Assembly: GCA_036479015.1 (NCBI GenBank)
Contig: JAZGFB010000037.1
Coordinates: 62,001-126,000, forward strand
Length of the DNA: 64,000 bases
Source of the DNA: NVTR01 sp036479015
GTDB taxonomy: Bacteria; Pseudomonadota; Alphaproteobacteria; Rhodobacterales; Rhodobacteraceae
Direction of reading: 5' to 3'
The notes below the pieces were generated by a model. It saw nothing but the letters and a program-made list of their open reading frames with translations. It searched no databases and had not been told where the DNA came from. Within the stretch, counting starts at the first letter, position 1. Each line of letters opens with the position of its first letter. Of this stretch, positions 53,540 through 61,818 are shown one piece after another. A program made the translations under genes and the position numbers.

Positions 53540-53860
53540 ATGGCCACCGTTGCCGTTACCGACGAAACATTCGAAGCAGAAGTTAAAAATTCAGACATCC
53601 CGGTTGTGGTGGATTTCTGGGCAGAATGGTGTGGCCCATGTAAACAAATTGGCCCGTCACTGGAAGAATTGTCAGTTGAACTGGAAGGCAAAGTAAAGGT
53701 CGTCAAAGTCAACGTTGACGACAATCCAAACTCACCCGCCCAGTTGGGTGTGCGCGGTATTCCGGCGCTGTTCCTGTTTAAAAACGGTGAAGTTGTGTCC
53801 AACAAAACCGGCGCGGCACCAAAGGCTGTGTTGCAAAGCTGGATCGAAGACGCGCTTTAG
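53540..53860 (+). CDS. trxA: Thioredoxin
   Basis: This 106-residue thioredoxin has the active site WAEWCGPCKQIGP, the DD-rich VNVDDNPNSPAQLGVRGIPALFLF segment with cis-Pro, and a normal fold length. It reduces protein disulfides in the cytoplasm. ATG at 53540 has GGAG 7 bases upstream and fits the family. It commonly follows addA in alphaproteobacteria. A short GGGCGC/GCGCCC hairpin without T-tract follows at 53883-53898. Confidence 0.96.
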   Translation: MATVAVTDETFEAEVKNSDIPVVVDFWAEWCGPCKQIGPSLEELSVELEGKVKVVKVNVDDNPNSPAQLGVRGIPALFLFKNGEVVSNKTGAAPKAVLQSWIEDAL

Positions 53861-53882
53861 GCCCCAAAAATACGATTGTGAT

Positions 53883-53898
53883 GGGCGCTAAGGCGCCC
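53883..53898. terminator. Weak hairpin after trxA
   Basis: GGGCGC (53883-53888) and GCGCCC (53893-53898) form a 6-bp stem with a TAAG loop 22 bp after the trxA stop. There is no T-tract, so it is at most a Rho-assisted terminator. The rest of the 249-bp gap to hslV holds only the candidate promoter below. Confidence 0.35.
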
Positions 53899-53960
53899 GT
53901 TGCTAACCCTTTCAGCCGCACGCACGCGCCCGATACCATCAGGCGCCCCAGGCCATTCCC

Positions 53961-53986
53961 CTTGAATAGACACTGATATCCCTGTG
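53961..53986 (+). promoter_or_regulatory. Possible RpoH (heat-shock) promoter of hslV operon
   Basis: CTTGAAT (53961-53967) matches the RpoH -35 element; after 12 bases CCCTGTG (53980-53986) half-matches the -10 consensus CCCATnT. hslVU is RpoH-controlled in many proteobacteria. The -10 is poor and the distance to the ATG is about 120 bp, so this is only a suggestion. Confidence 0.3.
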
Positions 53987-54109
53987 AATTGACTGCGGTT
54001 AATTCCATTTGCATCAGGCTAGTCCCCCAAGCCAAACAACACATTGCGGCTTGTAGCCTGGCCCTGCCATGTACATATAAACTAAACCGCTATTTCACGG
54101 AGCCCCATA

Positions 54110-54667
54110 ATGACCCAAGATCAGTTTCCCGGCTGGCACGGCACAACAATCTTAGGCGTGCGAAAAGGCGGCCAGGTGGTCATCGCAGGCGATGGTCAGG
54201 TCAGCCTGGGCCAAACCATCATCAAAGGCACCGCGCGAAAAGTGCGGCGTCTGACCTCGGGCGGCCATGACGTTGTTGCCGGGTTCGCCGGGTCAACGGC
54301 CGACGCCTTTACCCTGCTTGAACGCCTTGAAACCAAACTAGAAGCAACACCAGGCCAATTGGCCCGCGCCTCAATCGAACTTGCCAAAGACTGGCGCACC
54401 GACAAATACCTGCAAAAACTAGAGGCAATGCTGATCGTCACCGATGGCGATGTGCTGCTGATCATCACCGGGGCAGGCGACGTGCTTGAACCGGAACATG
54501 ACGTCGCGGCCATTGGTTCGGGCGGCAATTATGCACTGGCGGCGGCCCGGGGCTTGATCAAAACCAAAGGTACCGCAGAAGATATCGCGCGCCAAGCCAT
54601 GGCAATAGCGGCGGATATTTGTGTCTACACCAACGGCAACCTAACAGTTGAAAAGATATCAAAATGA
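54110..54667 (+). CDS. hslV: ATP-dependent protease subunit HslV with propeptide
   Basis: This 185-residue beta-type proteasome subunit has the core TTILGVRKGGQVVIAGDGQVSLG, catalytic Thr at residue 12 after the sequence ..GWHG, VAGFAGSTADAFTLLERLE and the ending ICVYTNGNLTVEKI. The initial 11 residues (MTQDQFPGWHG) form a propeptide that must be removed to free the Thr nucleophile; enterobacterial HslV starts directly MTT. The gene starts with ATG at 54110 and overlaps the membrane protein gene by 4 bp. Confidence 0.95.
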   Translation: MTQDQFPGWHGTTILGVRKGGQVVIAGDGQVSLGQTIIKGTARKVRRLTSGGHDVVAGFAGSTADAFTLLERLETKLEATPGQLARASIELAKDWRTDKYLQKLEAMLIVTDGDVLLIITGAGDVLEPEHDVAAIGSGGNYALAAARGLIKTKGTAEDIARQAMAIAADICVYTNGNLTVEKISK

Positions 54668-55725
54668 GCTTTGACAAAAATGATATTCGCGCAGCCGTCG
54701 GGGCAGGCATCCTGACAGAACTGCAAGCAGATCAACTGACAACACTGGCCAATGCCAGGCAAAGCGATCAGATCAACCTGTCTGATGTAGATGAACCGTT
54801 CGAGCTGTTTCGCGGCTTTAATGAAATATTCGTCGTCGTCGGCATGGGCATTTTATTCACCGGCTGGTTCACCATTATTTTTGGCTGGATGGATGCAGAT
54901 ACATGGCAGCCCATGCTGGCCGGTACGCTCAGCGGTGTTTTAGTGTGGCTGCTGGCACTATATTTCACCCGCATCCGCCGGATGCTGGCACCATCTATCG
55001 CACTTGCCGTCACCTTTGGCTTTAGCGCCGTGTTGTTTGGCAACGGGCTCGCCAATGTTGCCATTACTTCCAGCAACCTTTCGCTTACCCTGATAGCGTC
55101 GGTAACAACGGCATTACTGTTTGGCTATTGGCTGTATTTCCGAGTGCCGTTCACAATCGCCCTGGTTGGCATTGCTGTCTTTGCCACCGGCATCAGCCCG
55201 TTCATCGGCGATCGCAATATATTTGATATCAGCGATATGTTTCTGCTGACGGCAAATGGCCCCATAGCCTTTATCACCATCGCACTTGGCCTGATCGGCT
55301 TTGCCATCGCCATGCGCTTTGACATGGGCGACCCACATAGGGTGACACGGCGGTCACTAAACGGGTTTTGGCTGCATATCATTGCCGCCCCGGCCATCGT
55401 GAACACGGTTGCGATGACGCTTTTCCAAAACGGCACCGGCGCTGCCCAGCTTGCACTCCTGGTGTTCATACTTGCGATGGCATTTGTCGCAATCGTCATT
55501 GATCGACGCTCATTTCTGTTGGCCGGTGTCGGCTATGTTGTCGCGCTTTCAACAACCGTGATCGATGACGGGGCCTTCATCGCAATTCTTACGCTTGGTT
55601 TGCTGCTGGTGCTGCTTGGCGCCGGGTGGGAAAAAATTCGCGCCCGTATCATGACCGCCCTGCCTGCGTTCCCCGGCAAAGACCGGCTGCCCCCCTATGC
55701 AATTGCAAAATTGGTAACACCATGA
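54664..55725 (+). CDS. Multi-pass membrane protein encoded between hslV and hslU
   Basis: This 353-residue protein has a short soluble N-terminus (residues 1-50, AVGAGILTELQADQLTTLANAR) then about 9-10 hydrophobic segments and a short basic tail. The AGILTELQAD opening followed by membrane helices suggests a DUF2157-like family, but I do not recognise it with certainty. No catalytic motif is evident. It overlaps hslV (ATGA) and hslU (ATGA) by 4 bp each, so it is tightly co-translated with the HslVU protease. That context suggests co-expression during heat or envelope stress, not a known function. Confidence 0.82.
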   Translation: MSFDKNDIRAAVGAGILTELQADQLTTLANARQSDQINLSDVDEPFELFRGFNEIFVVVGMGILFTGWFTIIFGWMDADTWQPMLAGTLSGVLVWLLALYFTRIRRMLAPSIALAVTFGFSAVLFGNGLANVAITSSNLSLTLIASVTTALLFGYWLYFRVPFTIALVGIAVFATGISPFIGDRNIFDISDMFLLTANGPIAFITIALGLIGFAIAMRFDMGDPHRVTRRSLNGFWLHIIAAPAIVNTVAMTLFQNGTGAAQLALLVFILAMAFVAIVIDRRSFLLAGVGYVVALSTTVIDDGAFIAILTLGLLLVLLGAGWEKIRARIMTALPAFPGKDRLPPYAIAKLVTP

Positions 55726-57032
55726 CTGACCTAACCCCCCGTGAAATAGTTTCCGAACTTGACCGTTTTATCATCGGCCAAAACCCCGCCAAACGCGCCG
55801 TTGCCGTGGCCTTGCGCAATCGCTGGCGGCGTCAGCAGTTGGGCGACGATCTGCGCGATGAGGTGTATCCAAAAAACATCCTGATGATCGGGCCCACCGG
55901 TGTTGGCAAAACAGAAATTAGCCGCCGTTTGGCCAAATTGGCGCGCGCACCCTTCATTAAAATCGAAGCCACCAAATTCACCGAAGTAGGGTATGTCGGA
56001 CGCGATGTGGAACAAATAGTCCGCGATCTGGTGGATACCGCTATTGCCATGACCCGTGACCATATGCGCGATGACGTTAAGGCAAACGCCCATAAAGCCG
56101 CCGAAGACCGGGTTATTGCCGCCATCGCCGGGGAAGGCGCGCGCGAGCAAACCCTGAAAATGTTCCGCGATAAGCTAAAAAAGGGCGAACTTGACGATAC
56201 TGAAATCGAACTTGAACTGGCCGAAACGTCAAACCCGATGTCGATGTTTGAAATTCCCGGACAGCCCGGCCAAATGGGCGGCGGCGCGATGAATCTGGGC
56301 GATATGTTCGGTAAGGCGTTTCAGGGGCGCACCACCAAACGCCGTCTAAAGGTTTCTGAAAGCTATGACCTTTTGGTTAGTGAAGAGGCCGATAAGCTGC
56401 TGGATGATGAAACCATCAACCGCGCTGCAATAGAAGCGGTTGAACAAAACGGTATCGTGTTCCTGGATGAAATTGACAAAGTTTGCACCCGCTCTGATGC
56501 CCGTGGCGGTGATGTCAGCCGGGAAGGGGTGCAGCGTGATCTGCTGCCATTGATCGAAGGCACCACCGTATCCACCAAACACGGCCCGGTTAAAACCGAC
56601 CATATTCTGTTCATTGCCTCGGGTGCGTTTCACATTGCAAAACCTTCTGATCTGTTGCCAGAATTGCAGGGCCGCTTGCCCATTCGTGTTGAATTACGTG
56701 CCCTGACAGAAGACGACTTTGTGCGCATTCTGACGGAAACCGACAATGCGCTAACGCTGCAATACACCGCCCTGATGGGCACCGAAGACGTGACCGTGAC
56801 CTTCAAAAAAGACGGCATCAGGGCATTGGCCCATATCGCAGCCGAGGTAAACCAAAGCGTTGAAAATATCGGCGCGCGCCGGTTGTACACCGTGCTTGAA
56901 CGGGTGTTTGAAGACCTGTCCTTTACCGCCCCCGACCGCGGGGGTGATACGGTGACGGTTGACGCTAAATTTGTTAAGGAACATTTGGGCGATATCGCCA
57001 AAGCCACCGATATCGGCCGCTATATGCTCTGA
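55722..57032 (+). CDS. hslU: ATP-dependent protease ATPase subunit HslU
   Basis: This 436-residue AAA+ unfoldase has the N-terminal MTDLTPREIVSELDRFIIGQ, Walker A LMIGPTGVGKTEISRRLAKL, the I-domain with QPGQMGGGAMNLGDMFG, Walker B IVFLDEIDKVCTR and the C-terminal sensor 2 and the ENIGARRLYTVLERVFEDLSF block. The last residues TDIGRYML, which insert into HslV, are present. The start at ATG 55722 overlaps the membrane protein gene. The I-domain is a little shorter than E. coli's. Confidence 0.97.
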   Translation: MTDLTPREIVSELDRFIIGQNPAKRAVAVALRNRWRRQQLGDDLRDEVYPKNILMIGPTGVGKTEISRRLAKLARAPFIKIEATKFTEVGYVGRDVEQIVRDLVDTAIAMTRDHMRDDVKANAHKAAEDRVIAAIAGEGAREQTLKMFRDKLKKGELDDTEIELELAETSNPMSMFEIPGQPGQMGGGAMNLGDMFGKAFQGRTTKRRLKVSESYDLLVSEEADKLLDDETINRAAIEAVEQNGIVFLDEIDKVCTRSDARGGDVSREGVQRDLLPLIEGTTVSTKHGPVKTDHILFIASGAFHIAKPSDLLPELQGRLPIRVELRALTEDDFVRILTETDNALTLQYTALMGTEDVTVTFKKDGIRALAHIAAEVNQSVENIGARRLYTVLERVFEDLSFTAPDRGGDTVTVDAKFVKEHLGDIAKATDIGRYML

Positions 57033-57113
57033 TTGCCCGTTATTGTTCGCACTCCCGTTACCGCTATCATCAATAATATCAATGGGATAGCACCCTGTTC
57101 GCGCGCGAACATA

Positions 57114-57686
57114 TTACAGATTCCGGCGGCGTAAATAGACATATAACGCCCCCTCGCCACCATGGCGCTGATGGGCATCCACGACCTGTTGAACCACCGC
57201 CCCCAGCGGTGCCTGCCTCAGCCAGCCGGGCACCTGCCGTTTCAATACACCTAGGCGCACCGGAATGGGCCCGTCCTCTGCCTTGGTCCGTCCTTTTCCA
57301 GTGATCACCAGCACCAACCGGCATCCATTTTCCTGGGCCGTCAATATGAACCTGATCAATTCAGGATAGGCTTGATCCTGGGTCATCCCGTGCAGATCAA
57401 TGCGTGCCTCAGGTGCCAGTTTCCCGCGTTTCATCCGGCCAAATTGTTTGCTGTCCATATTCAAAGCAGGCGCTGTTTGGCTCTGTTTGGACACCATGGG
57501 GCTGCCTGTGTGCTGACCTATTCTAAAGTCCGGTATCGTAAACCTCGGCGCAGGTGGTGCGATGTTTTGAATTGCCTTTTCCAGCACATCCTTTGGGCGG
57601 CGATGCAATGGAACGGCGCTTTTCTGAACTTTGCCCCAAAGCTCTTTTTCATCCGGACGCAGCCCCCTTGGCTGACGTTTATTCAC
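57114..57686 (-). CDS. Smr/MutS2-type domain protein
   Basis: This 190-residue protein has a disordered basic N-terminus (RGLRPDEKELWGKVQKSA) and a C-terminal Smr domain starting RIDLHGMTQDQAY, with LVLVITGKGR and the GGEGALYVYLRRRN ending. Smr domains are nucleases acting on DNA or stalled mRNA; the role here is unknown. The gene overlaps mltA by 4 bp as the downstream partner and converges with hslU. Confidence 0.92.
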   Translation of the reverse strand: MNKRQPRGLRPDEKELWGKVQKSAVPLHRRPKDVLEKAIQNIAPPAPRFTIPDFRIGQHTGSPMVSKQSQTAPALNMDSKQFGRMKRGKLAPEARIDLHGMTQDQAYPELIRFILTAQENGCRLVLVITGKGRTKAEDGPIPVRLGVLKRQVPGWLRQAPLGAVVQQVVDAHQRHGGEGALYVYLRRRNL

Positions 57687-58717
57687 CGCTCCGCATCCTG
57701 TATGCCTGAAAATGCCAACTCTATCGGCAGCAATACAATCATCCGACCCGGATCATTTATTCTACCTGCCGCCCGGCCTGCTTCAAAGCCGGATCCAAAG
57801 AATATGTCGCCCCGTTGCGCCCCCTTAATTGCCGACCCGGTATCTTGGGCGATCATCAGGCGCCGAAAACTGGAAGATCCGCCCTTTTCCACCCAAACCG
57901 GGGCCCCCAACGGAACAAACGCCGGGTCAACAGCCAGGGTTCGGTGGGCAGTTATAGATCGGTTCATCGCCCCCAGCGGGCCCTTATCGGATGCCAAGCC
58001 GTTGAGCTTTCGAAAAAACACATAGGATGGGTTGGTTTGTAACAACGCTGTCCCTTCCGCCGGGTTTCGCAGCACCCAATTTCGGATAACCTGCGCCGAA
58101 ACCTGATGCGGTTGATAGACGCCCTGCCGCACCAGTTCTTTACCTATTGAGTGATAGTTGTGACCATTTGAGCCGCCATAGCCGACCCTAACGATCGACC
58201 CATCCGGCAGGCGAATACGCCCTGAGCCCTGTATCTGCAAAAAGAAAACATCAACAGGGTTGTCTACCCAGGCAATTTCTAACCCTCGACCTGCCAGGAT
58301 ATGCTGGTTTTCAATTGCTTCCCTTGGGTGCCAAAGTTGGCCGTTCTTAACCTCTGGTGGCAGGCTGTAAATCGGGTAGCGGTATCTTAGGGTGCGCCGC
58401 ATTGACCCGGAAAGCTCTGGCTCAAAATAGCCGGTAAACAACCCCGGATCACCGCTTTCGATCAAAACCGGGCGGAACAGCAGTTCAAAAAATACTTTTG
58501 GGTCTGGTTGGCTGGTGGCCACGGCACAGATTGACGGCCAGTGCTGTTTTTTCAGATCCCCACATGTTGACCTGAAAGCGGCCAGAGCTGCAGCATGGTT
58601 ATCATTTTCCCAGCCGTTAAGGTCATCAAATGAAAGAACTGTTCGGGTGGTTTCGGCGTTGGCGGCAATCACAGCGAAACATGTCGCGATAATTGTCGCC
58701 AACCCGCCTATTTTCAT
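57683..58717 (-). CDS. mltA: Membrane-bound lytic murein transglycosylase A
   Basis: This 344-residue protein has a signal peptide (MKIGGLATIIATCFAVIAANAE), the MltA domain with DPGLFTGYFEPELSGS and FFLQIQGSGRIRLPDGSIVRVGYGG, and the C-terminal 3D domain with MIAQDTGSAIKGAQRGDIFFGSG containing the catalytic Asp. It cleaves peptidoglycan glycan strands giving 1,6-anhydro-muropeptides. No lipobox Cys is seen, so it is probably periplasmic or loosely anchored, unlike E. coli MltA. The ATG at 58717 overlaps the stop of the Tim44-like gene. Confidence 0.94.
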   Translation of the reverse strand: MKIGGLATIIATCFAVIAANAETTRTVLSFDDLNGWENDNHAAALAAFRSTCGDLKKQHWPSICAVATSQPDPKVFFELLFRPVLIESGDPGLFTGYFEPELSGSMRRTLRYRYPIYSLPPEVKNGQLWHPREAIENQHILAGRGLEIAWVDNPVDVFFLQIQGSGRIRLPDGSIVRVGYGGSNGHNYHSIGKELVRQGVYQPHQVSAQVIRNWVLRNPAEGTALLQTNPSYVFFRKLNGLASDKGPLGAMNRSITAHRTLAVDPAFVPLGAPVWVEKGGSSSFRRLMIAQDTGSAIKGAQRGDIFFGSGFEAGRAAGRINDPGRMIVLLPIELAFSGIQDAER

Positions 58718-59370
58718 TCGCCGGTTGCGACCAACTGCCAATTTGGATCATCAGCACCCAGTTTGCGACCAAATGTCCAAATATCTTTTTGTCGTTTTAT
58801 TTCGCTTGGATTACCTTCGATGATATCACCGGCCTTATCACGCACCACTGATGTCATTTCACCAATGAATTTAACCGATACATCGCCAATTTTGGTTTTC
58901 TTGTTAAATTTGGCGCCCACCAGGGACATTTCGCGCAGTCCGACAAAGGTTGCTTCGATCTTAAGGCCCTGCTTTTCCCGCGCTGCAACAACTTCGGCGA
59001 ATGTTTCAAATACTTCATCCGACAGGAACGGGCGGATGTCGTCCATTTTTCCGTGCTCAAAGGCCATCAGGATCATTTCATAGGCGCCGCGGGCGCCGTT
59101 AAGAAATTCTGACACATTAAATTCTGGCTCAACCGCTTTCATTTCATTTAAAGCATTGGCTTCTTTGCTGCCCTCTTTTGCATGATCTGTAATATCGCGG
59201 TCAGCACCACCTTCGATGACTTCAAAATCACCACGGGTTGCACCCCGACGGGGTGCAGCAATGGGTGGTTTTTCAAACCCTTCACGGGTGCCTAGAACAT
59301 TCTTCAGTCGAAGAATCAGAAAAATCGCAATTCCGGCTAGAACCAAAAGTTGGATAACGGCAGAATTCAT
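58714..59370 (-). CDS. Tim44-like domain protein
   Basis: This 218-residue protein has one N-terminal membrane helix (about 5-22, AVIQLLVLAGIAIFLILRL) and a Tim44-like domain of about 150 residues (FEVIEGGADRDITDHAKEGSK, then LNGARGAYEMILMAFEHGKMDDIRPFLSDEVFETF and DIWTFGRKLGADDPNWQLVATGE). Related bacterial proteins are called TimA. The function is unknown. ATG at 59370 has GAGGTAAAG before it. It is followed by mltA and Smr genes and diverges from fxsA. Confidence 0.9.
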   Translation of the reverse strand: MNSAVIQLLVLAGIAIFLILRLKNVLGTREGFEKPPIAAPRRGATRGDFEVIEGGADRDITDHAKEGSKEANALNEMKAVEPEFNVSEFLNGARGAYEMILMAFEHGKMDDIRPFLSDEVFETFAEVVAAREKQGLKIEATFVGLREMSLVGAKFNKKTKIGDVSVKFIGEMTSVVRDKAGDIIEGNPSEIKRQKDIWTFGRKLGADDPNWQLVATGE

Positions 59371-59478
59371 CTTTACCTCACTTGGGGTGTTTGGGTGGTA
59401 ACGGGCGTAGTTGGCACTTATGTAAGGTAGGGCCACAGTCAAGTCTACCGTGGTGCAAACCAATGACAAGAGGTTGAT

Positions 59479-59961
59479 ATGTGGTTGTTTGTTCTGTTTT
59501 TGGCGATCCCTTTGATCGAAATCGCGCTGTTTATTCAGGTTGGTGGGTTTATTGGCCTATGGTGGACCCTGGGAATTGTGATTTTTACGGCATTTCTTGG
59601 CACCAGACTGATCCGCAGCCAAGGGGTGATGGCACTGAATGATGTGCGTTCATCGTTCAGTGACCTGCGTGATCCCACCGAGCCGTTAGCCCATGGGGCT
59701 ATGATTCTGTTTTCCGGAGCATTATTGCTAACGCCTGGGTTTTTTACTGATGCTATTGGTTTTGCACTGCTGGTTCCAGCGGTCCGTAGAATGGTTTTTT
59801 CCTATGCAAAATCACGGATCACTGTTCAGGGATTCACTGTAAATTCAGGCCAAAGGCCAACACAACAATCATCTAACACTGTAATTGATGGTGAATTCGT
59901 TGAAATTGACCCAGATTCCAAGCCGATTGAGCCGGGAACATCTGGCTGGACTAAGCATTGA
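59479..59961 (+). CDS. fxsA: FxsA family membrane protein
   Basis: This 160-residue protein has two to three membrane helices: MWLFVLFLAIPLIEIALFIQV, GLWWTLGIVIFTAFLGTRLIR and MILFSGALLLTPGFFTDAIGFALL. The sequence is that of FxsA, an inner-membrane protein linked to exclusion of phage T7 by F plasmid in E. coli. The long hydrophilic tail is not conserved-looking. It lies between the Tim44-like gene (divergent) and secB. Confidence 0.92.
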   Translation: MWLFVLFLAIPLIEIALFIQVGGFIGLWWTLGIVIFTAFLGTRLIRSQGVMALNDVRSSFSDLRDPTEPLAHGAMILFSGALLLTPGFFTDAIGFALLVPAVRRMVFSYAKSRITVQGFTVNSGQRPTQQSSNTVIDGEFVEIDPDSKPIEPGTSGWTKH

Positions 59962-60015
59962 GGCTGTGGCGCTGACCTGTTAGGACCGGCGCGAGAATTT
60001 TACAGGAGAAGTTAA

Positions 60016-60525
60016 ATGACCGAAAAAACTGAAAAAAACGGTGCTGCCAAAGAACAGACACCGCCACAGGTCGAAATGAAGGTGCTGGGTCAGTTCATTC
60101 GCGACATGTCGTTTGAAAACATCGTTGCGCAAAAAGGTATTGCTGGCGAGATGACGCCGGACGTTAACGTCCAAGTCAGCCTAGATGGGAAAAAGCGCCC
60201 GGCAGACAACCAATATGAAGTGCTGTGTAAGTTTCAAATTACCGCAAAGAACAAAGGCACAGAAGATACATTGTTCATGATGGAACTTGATTACGGCGGA
60301 ATTTTTCACATCGAAAATGTGCCCACAGATCAGTTGCACCCGTTTCTGATGATTGAATGCCCAAGAATGATCTTTCCATTTGCCCGGCGTATTGTGCATG
60401 ACATTATTCGCGATGGTGGCTTTCCACCATTAAACTTGGATACCATCGACTGGTTGGCACTGTACCGGCAAAATATCGCACGTCAGCAAGCCGAGGCAGC
60501 AAAGGCCAGCACCAAAAAATCCTGA
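60016..60525 (+). CDS. secB: Protein-export chaperone SecB
   Basis: This 169-residue tetrameric chaperone has the start TEKTEKNGAAKEQTP, then VLGQFIRDMSFENIV and the ILIECPRMIFPFAR-like FLMIECPRMIFPFARRIVHDII, and GGFPPLNLDTIDWLALYR. It holds unfolded preproteins and delivers them to SecA. A purine-rich AGGAGA stands before the ATG. It converges with dnaQ (2-bp gap). Confidence 0.95.
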   Translation: MTEKTEKNGAAKEQTPPQVEMKVLGQFIRDMSFENIVAQKGIAGEMTPDVNVQVSLDGKKRPADNQYEVLCKFQITAKNKGTEDTLFMMELDYGGIFHIENVPTDQLHPFLMIECPRMIFPFARRIVHDIIRDGGFPPLNLDTIDWLALYRQNIARQQAEAAKASTKKS

Positions 60526-60527
60526 GA

Positions 60528-61220
60528 CTAACCCAGCTTTTTCCAAATTGCGCCGTCGCCCATGCTGTTAATAAATTTCGCATGGGCGGCAGTTTCTTCA
60601 TCTGTAATACGGGCAGCAAGTGGGTCTGGTCTGGGGCCGGGGCGCCAATCCTTCACGTCTGCATTGGACTCTGGTTTTTTGGGCGCTCCGGCCAAAACGA
60701 AATCAGGCTGACGGCCGCCGATCAGCTCAAGATACACCTCTGCCAGAATTTCACTGTCCAACAACGCCCCGTGCAATGTGCGCGCAGTATTATTGACACC
60801 GAAACGCCGGCACAAAGCATCCAACGATGCTGGCGATCCCGGAAATTTTTTGCGGGCAATTGCCAAAGTATCAATCGCTTGATCCATTGGTAATACGGGT
60901 AATTTCATCCAACCCAATTCAGCATTCAAAAATTTCATATCAAATGACGCATTGTGGATCACCAGCTTATCGCTGCCAATGAAATCCAGAAATGCTTGGC
61001 CGATTTTTGCAAAAACCGGCTTGTCCCTCAGAAAATCATCGCCCAACCCATGCACTTCAAACGCGCCTTTTGGCATTGCGCGTTCTGGGTTGATATATTG
61101 GTGATAGGTCCGCCCTGTGGGCAAGTGATTCAGTAGCTCCACCGCACCAATTTCAACAATACGGTCACCACTTTCCGGTTCAAACCCGGTGGTTTCAGTG
61201 TCTAGTACAACTTCACGCAT
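60528..61220 (-). CDS. dnaQ: DNA polymerase III subunit epsilon (3'-5' exonuclease)
   Basis: This 230-residue proofreading exonuclease has the DEDDh motifs: ExoI VVLDTETTGFEPESGDRIVE (Asp7, Glu9), ExoII HNASFDMKFLNAEL, and ExoIII with GALLDSEILAEVYL preceded by ARTLHGA. It associates with the DNA polymerase III core. It is the last gene of the maf-aroE-coaE-dnaQ operon and its start overlaps coaE by 8 bp. Confidence 0.95.
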   Translation of the reverse strand: MREVVLDTETTGFEPESGDRIVEIGAVELLNHLPTGRTYHQYINPERAMPKGAFEVHGLGDDFLRDKPVFAKIGQAFLDFIGSDKLVIHNASFDMKFLNAELGWMKLPVLPMDQAIDTLAIARKKFPGSPASLDALCRRFGVNNTARTLHGALLDSEILAEVYLELIGGRQPDFVLAGAPKKPESNADVKDWRPGPRPDPLAARITDEETAAHAKFINSMGDGAIWKKLG

Positions 61221-61818
61221 TCGCCAGTTTTTCCCTTATTTTCAAGATCAGATTCTGTACACTGTTTCTGGCAGCTTCAATGTTTTCTGTCACAATTACA
61301 GTATCAGCACGCCGGCGTTTTTCTGCGTCAGGCATCTGTTTGGACAGGATCATTTCAAAATATTCTTCAGTCATATCTGGCCGGTCAAGAACGCGGGCGC
61401 GTTGCAGCTGCGCCGGGGCTGATACAACAACAATGTGATCCATATTTTCGTGAGCACCGGTTTCAAATAACAACGGAATATCCAAGAGCACAATATCACA
61501 ATCCGCCGTCGCCAAAAATGCCTGCCGGTCTGCTGCCACCAAGGGGTGAACCAGTTTTTCAATTTGTCGTAACGCACTGGGATCTCGTGCAATCCACGAC
61601 CTTAGCGCCACCCTATCAACGCCGGAGTCGCCAACTATATCCGGGTTTAGTTTGGCGATGGGCTGCACAGCAACCCCATCCAATGAGTACAATCGCACCA
61701 CAGCGGCATCTGCATCCCAAACAGGTATTCCTACATCAGCAAACATTTGGGCTGTCGTTGATTTTCCCATACCAATTGACCCGGTTAAGCCAATCACAAA
61801 TGGCCTGTCAGACGTCAT
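61213..61818 (-). CDS. coaE: Dephospho-CoA kinase
   Basis: This 201-residue P-loop kinase phosphorylates dephospho-CoA to coenzyme A. Visible motifs are the N-terminal GLTGSIGMGKSTTAQMF, VWDADAAVVRLY and LDIPLLFETG, then the lid stretch VLDRPDMTEEYFEMILSKQ. It overlaps aroE (4 bp) upstream and dnaQ (8 bp) downstream. Confidence 0.96.
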   Translation of the reverse strand: MTSDRPFVIGLTGSIGMGKSTTAQMFADVGIPVWDADAAVVRLYSLDGVAVQPIAKLNPDIVGDSGVDRVALRSWIARDPSALRQIEKLVHPLVAADRQAFLATADCDIVLLDIPLLFETGAHENMDHIVVVSAPAQLQRARVLDRPDMTEEYFEMILSKQMPDAEKRRRADTVIVTENIEAARNSVQNLILKIREKLANA

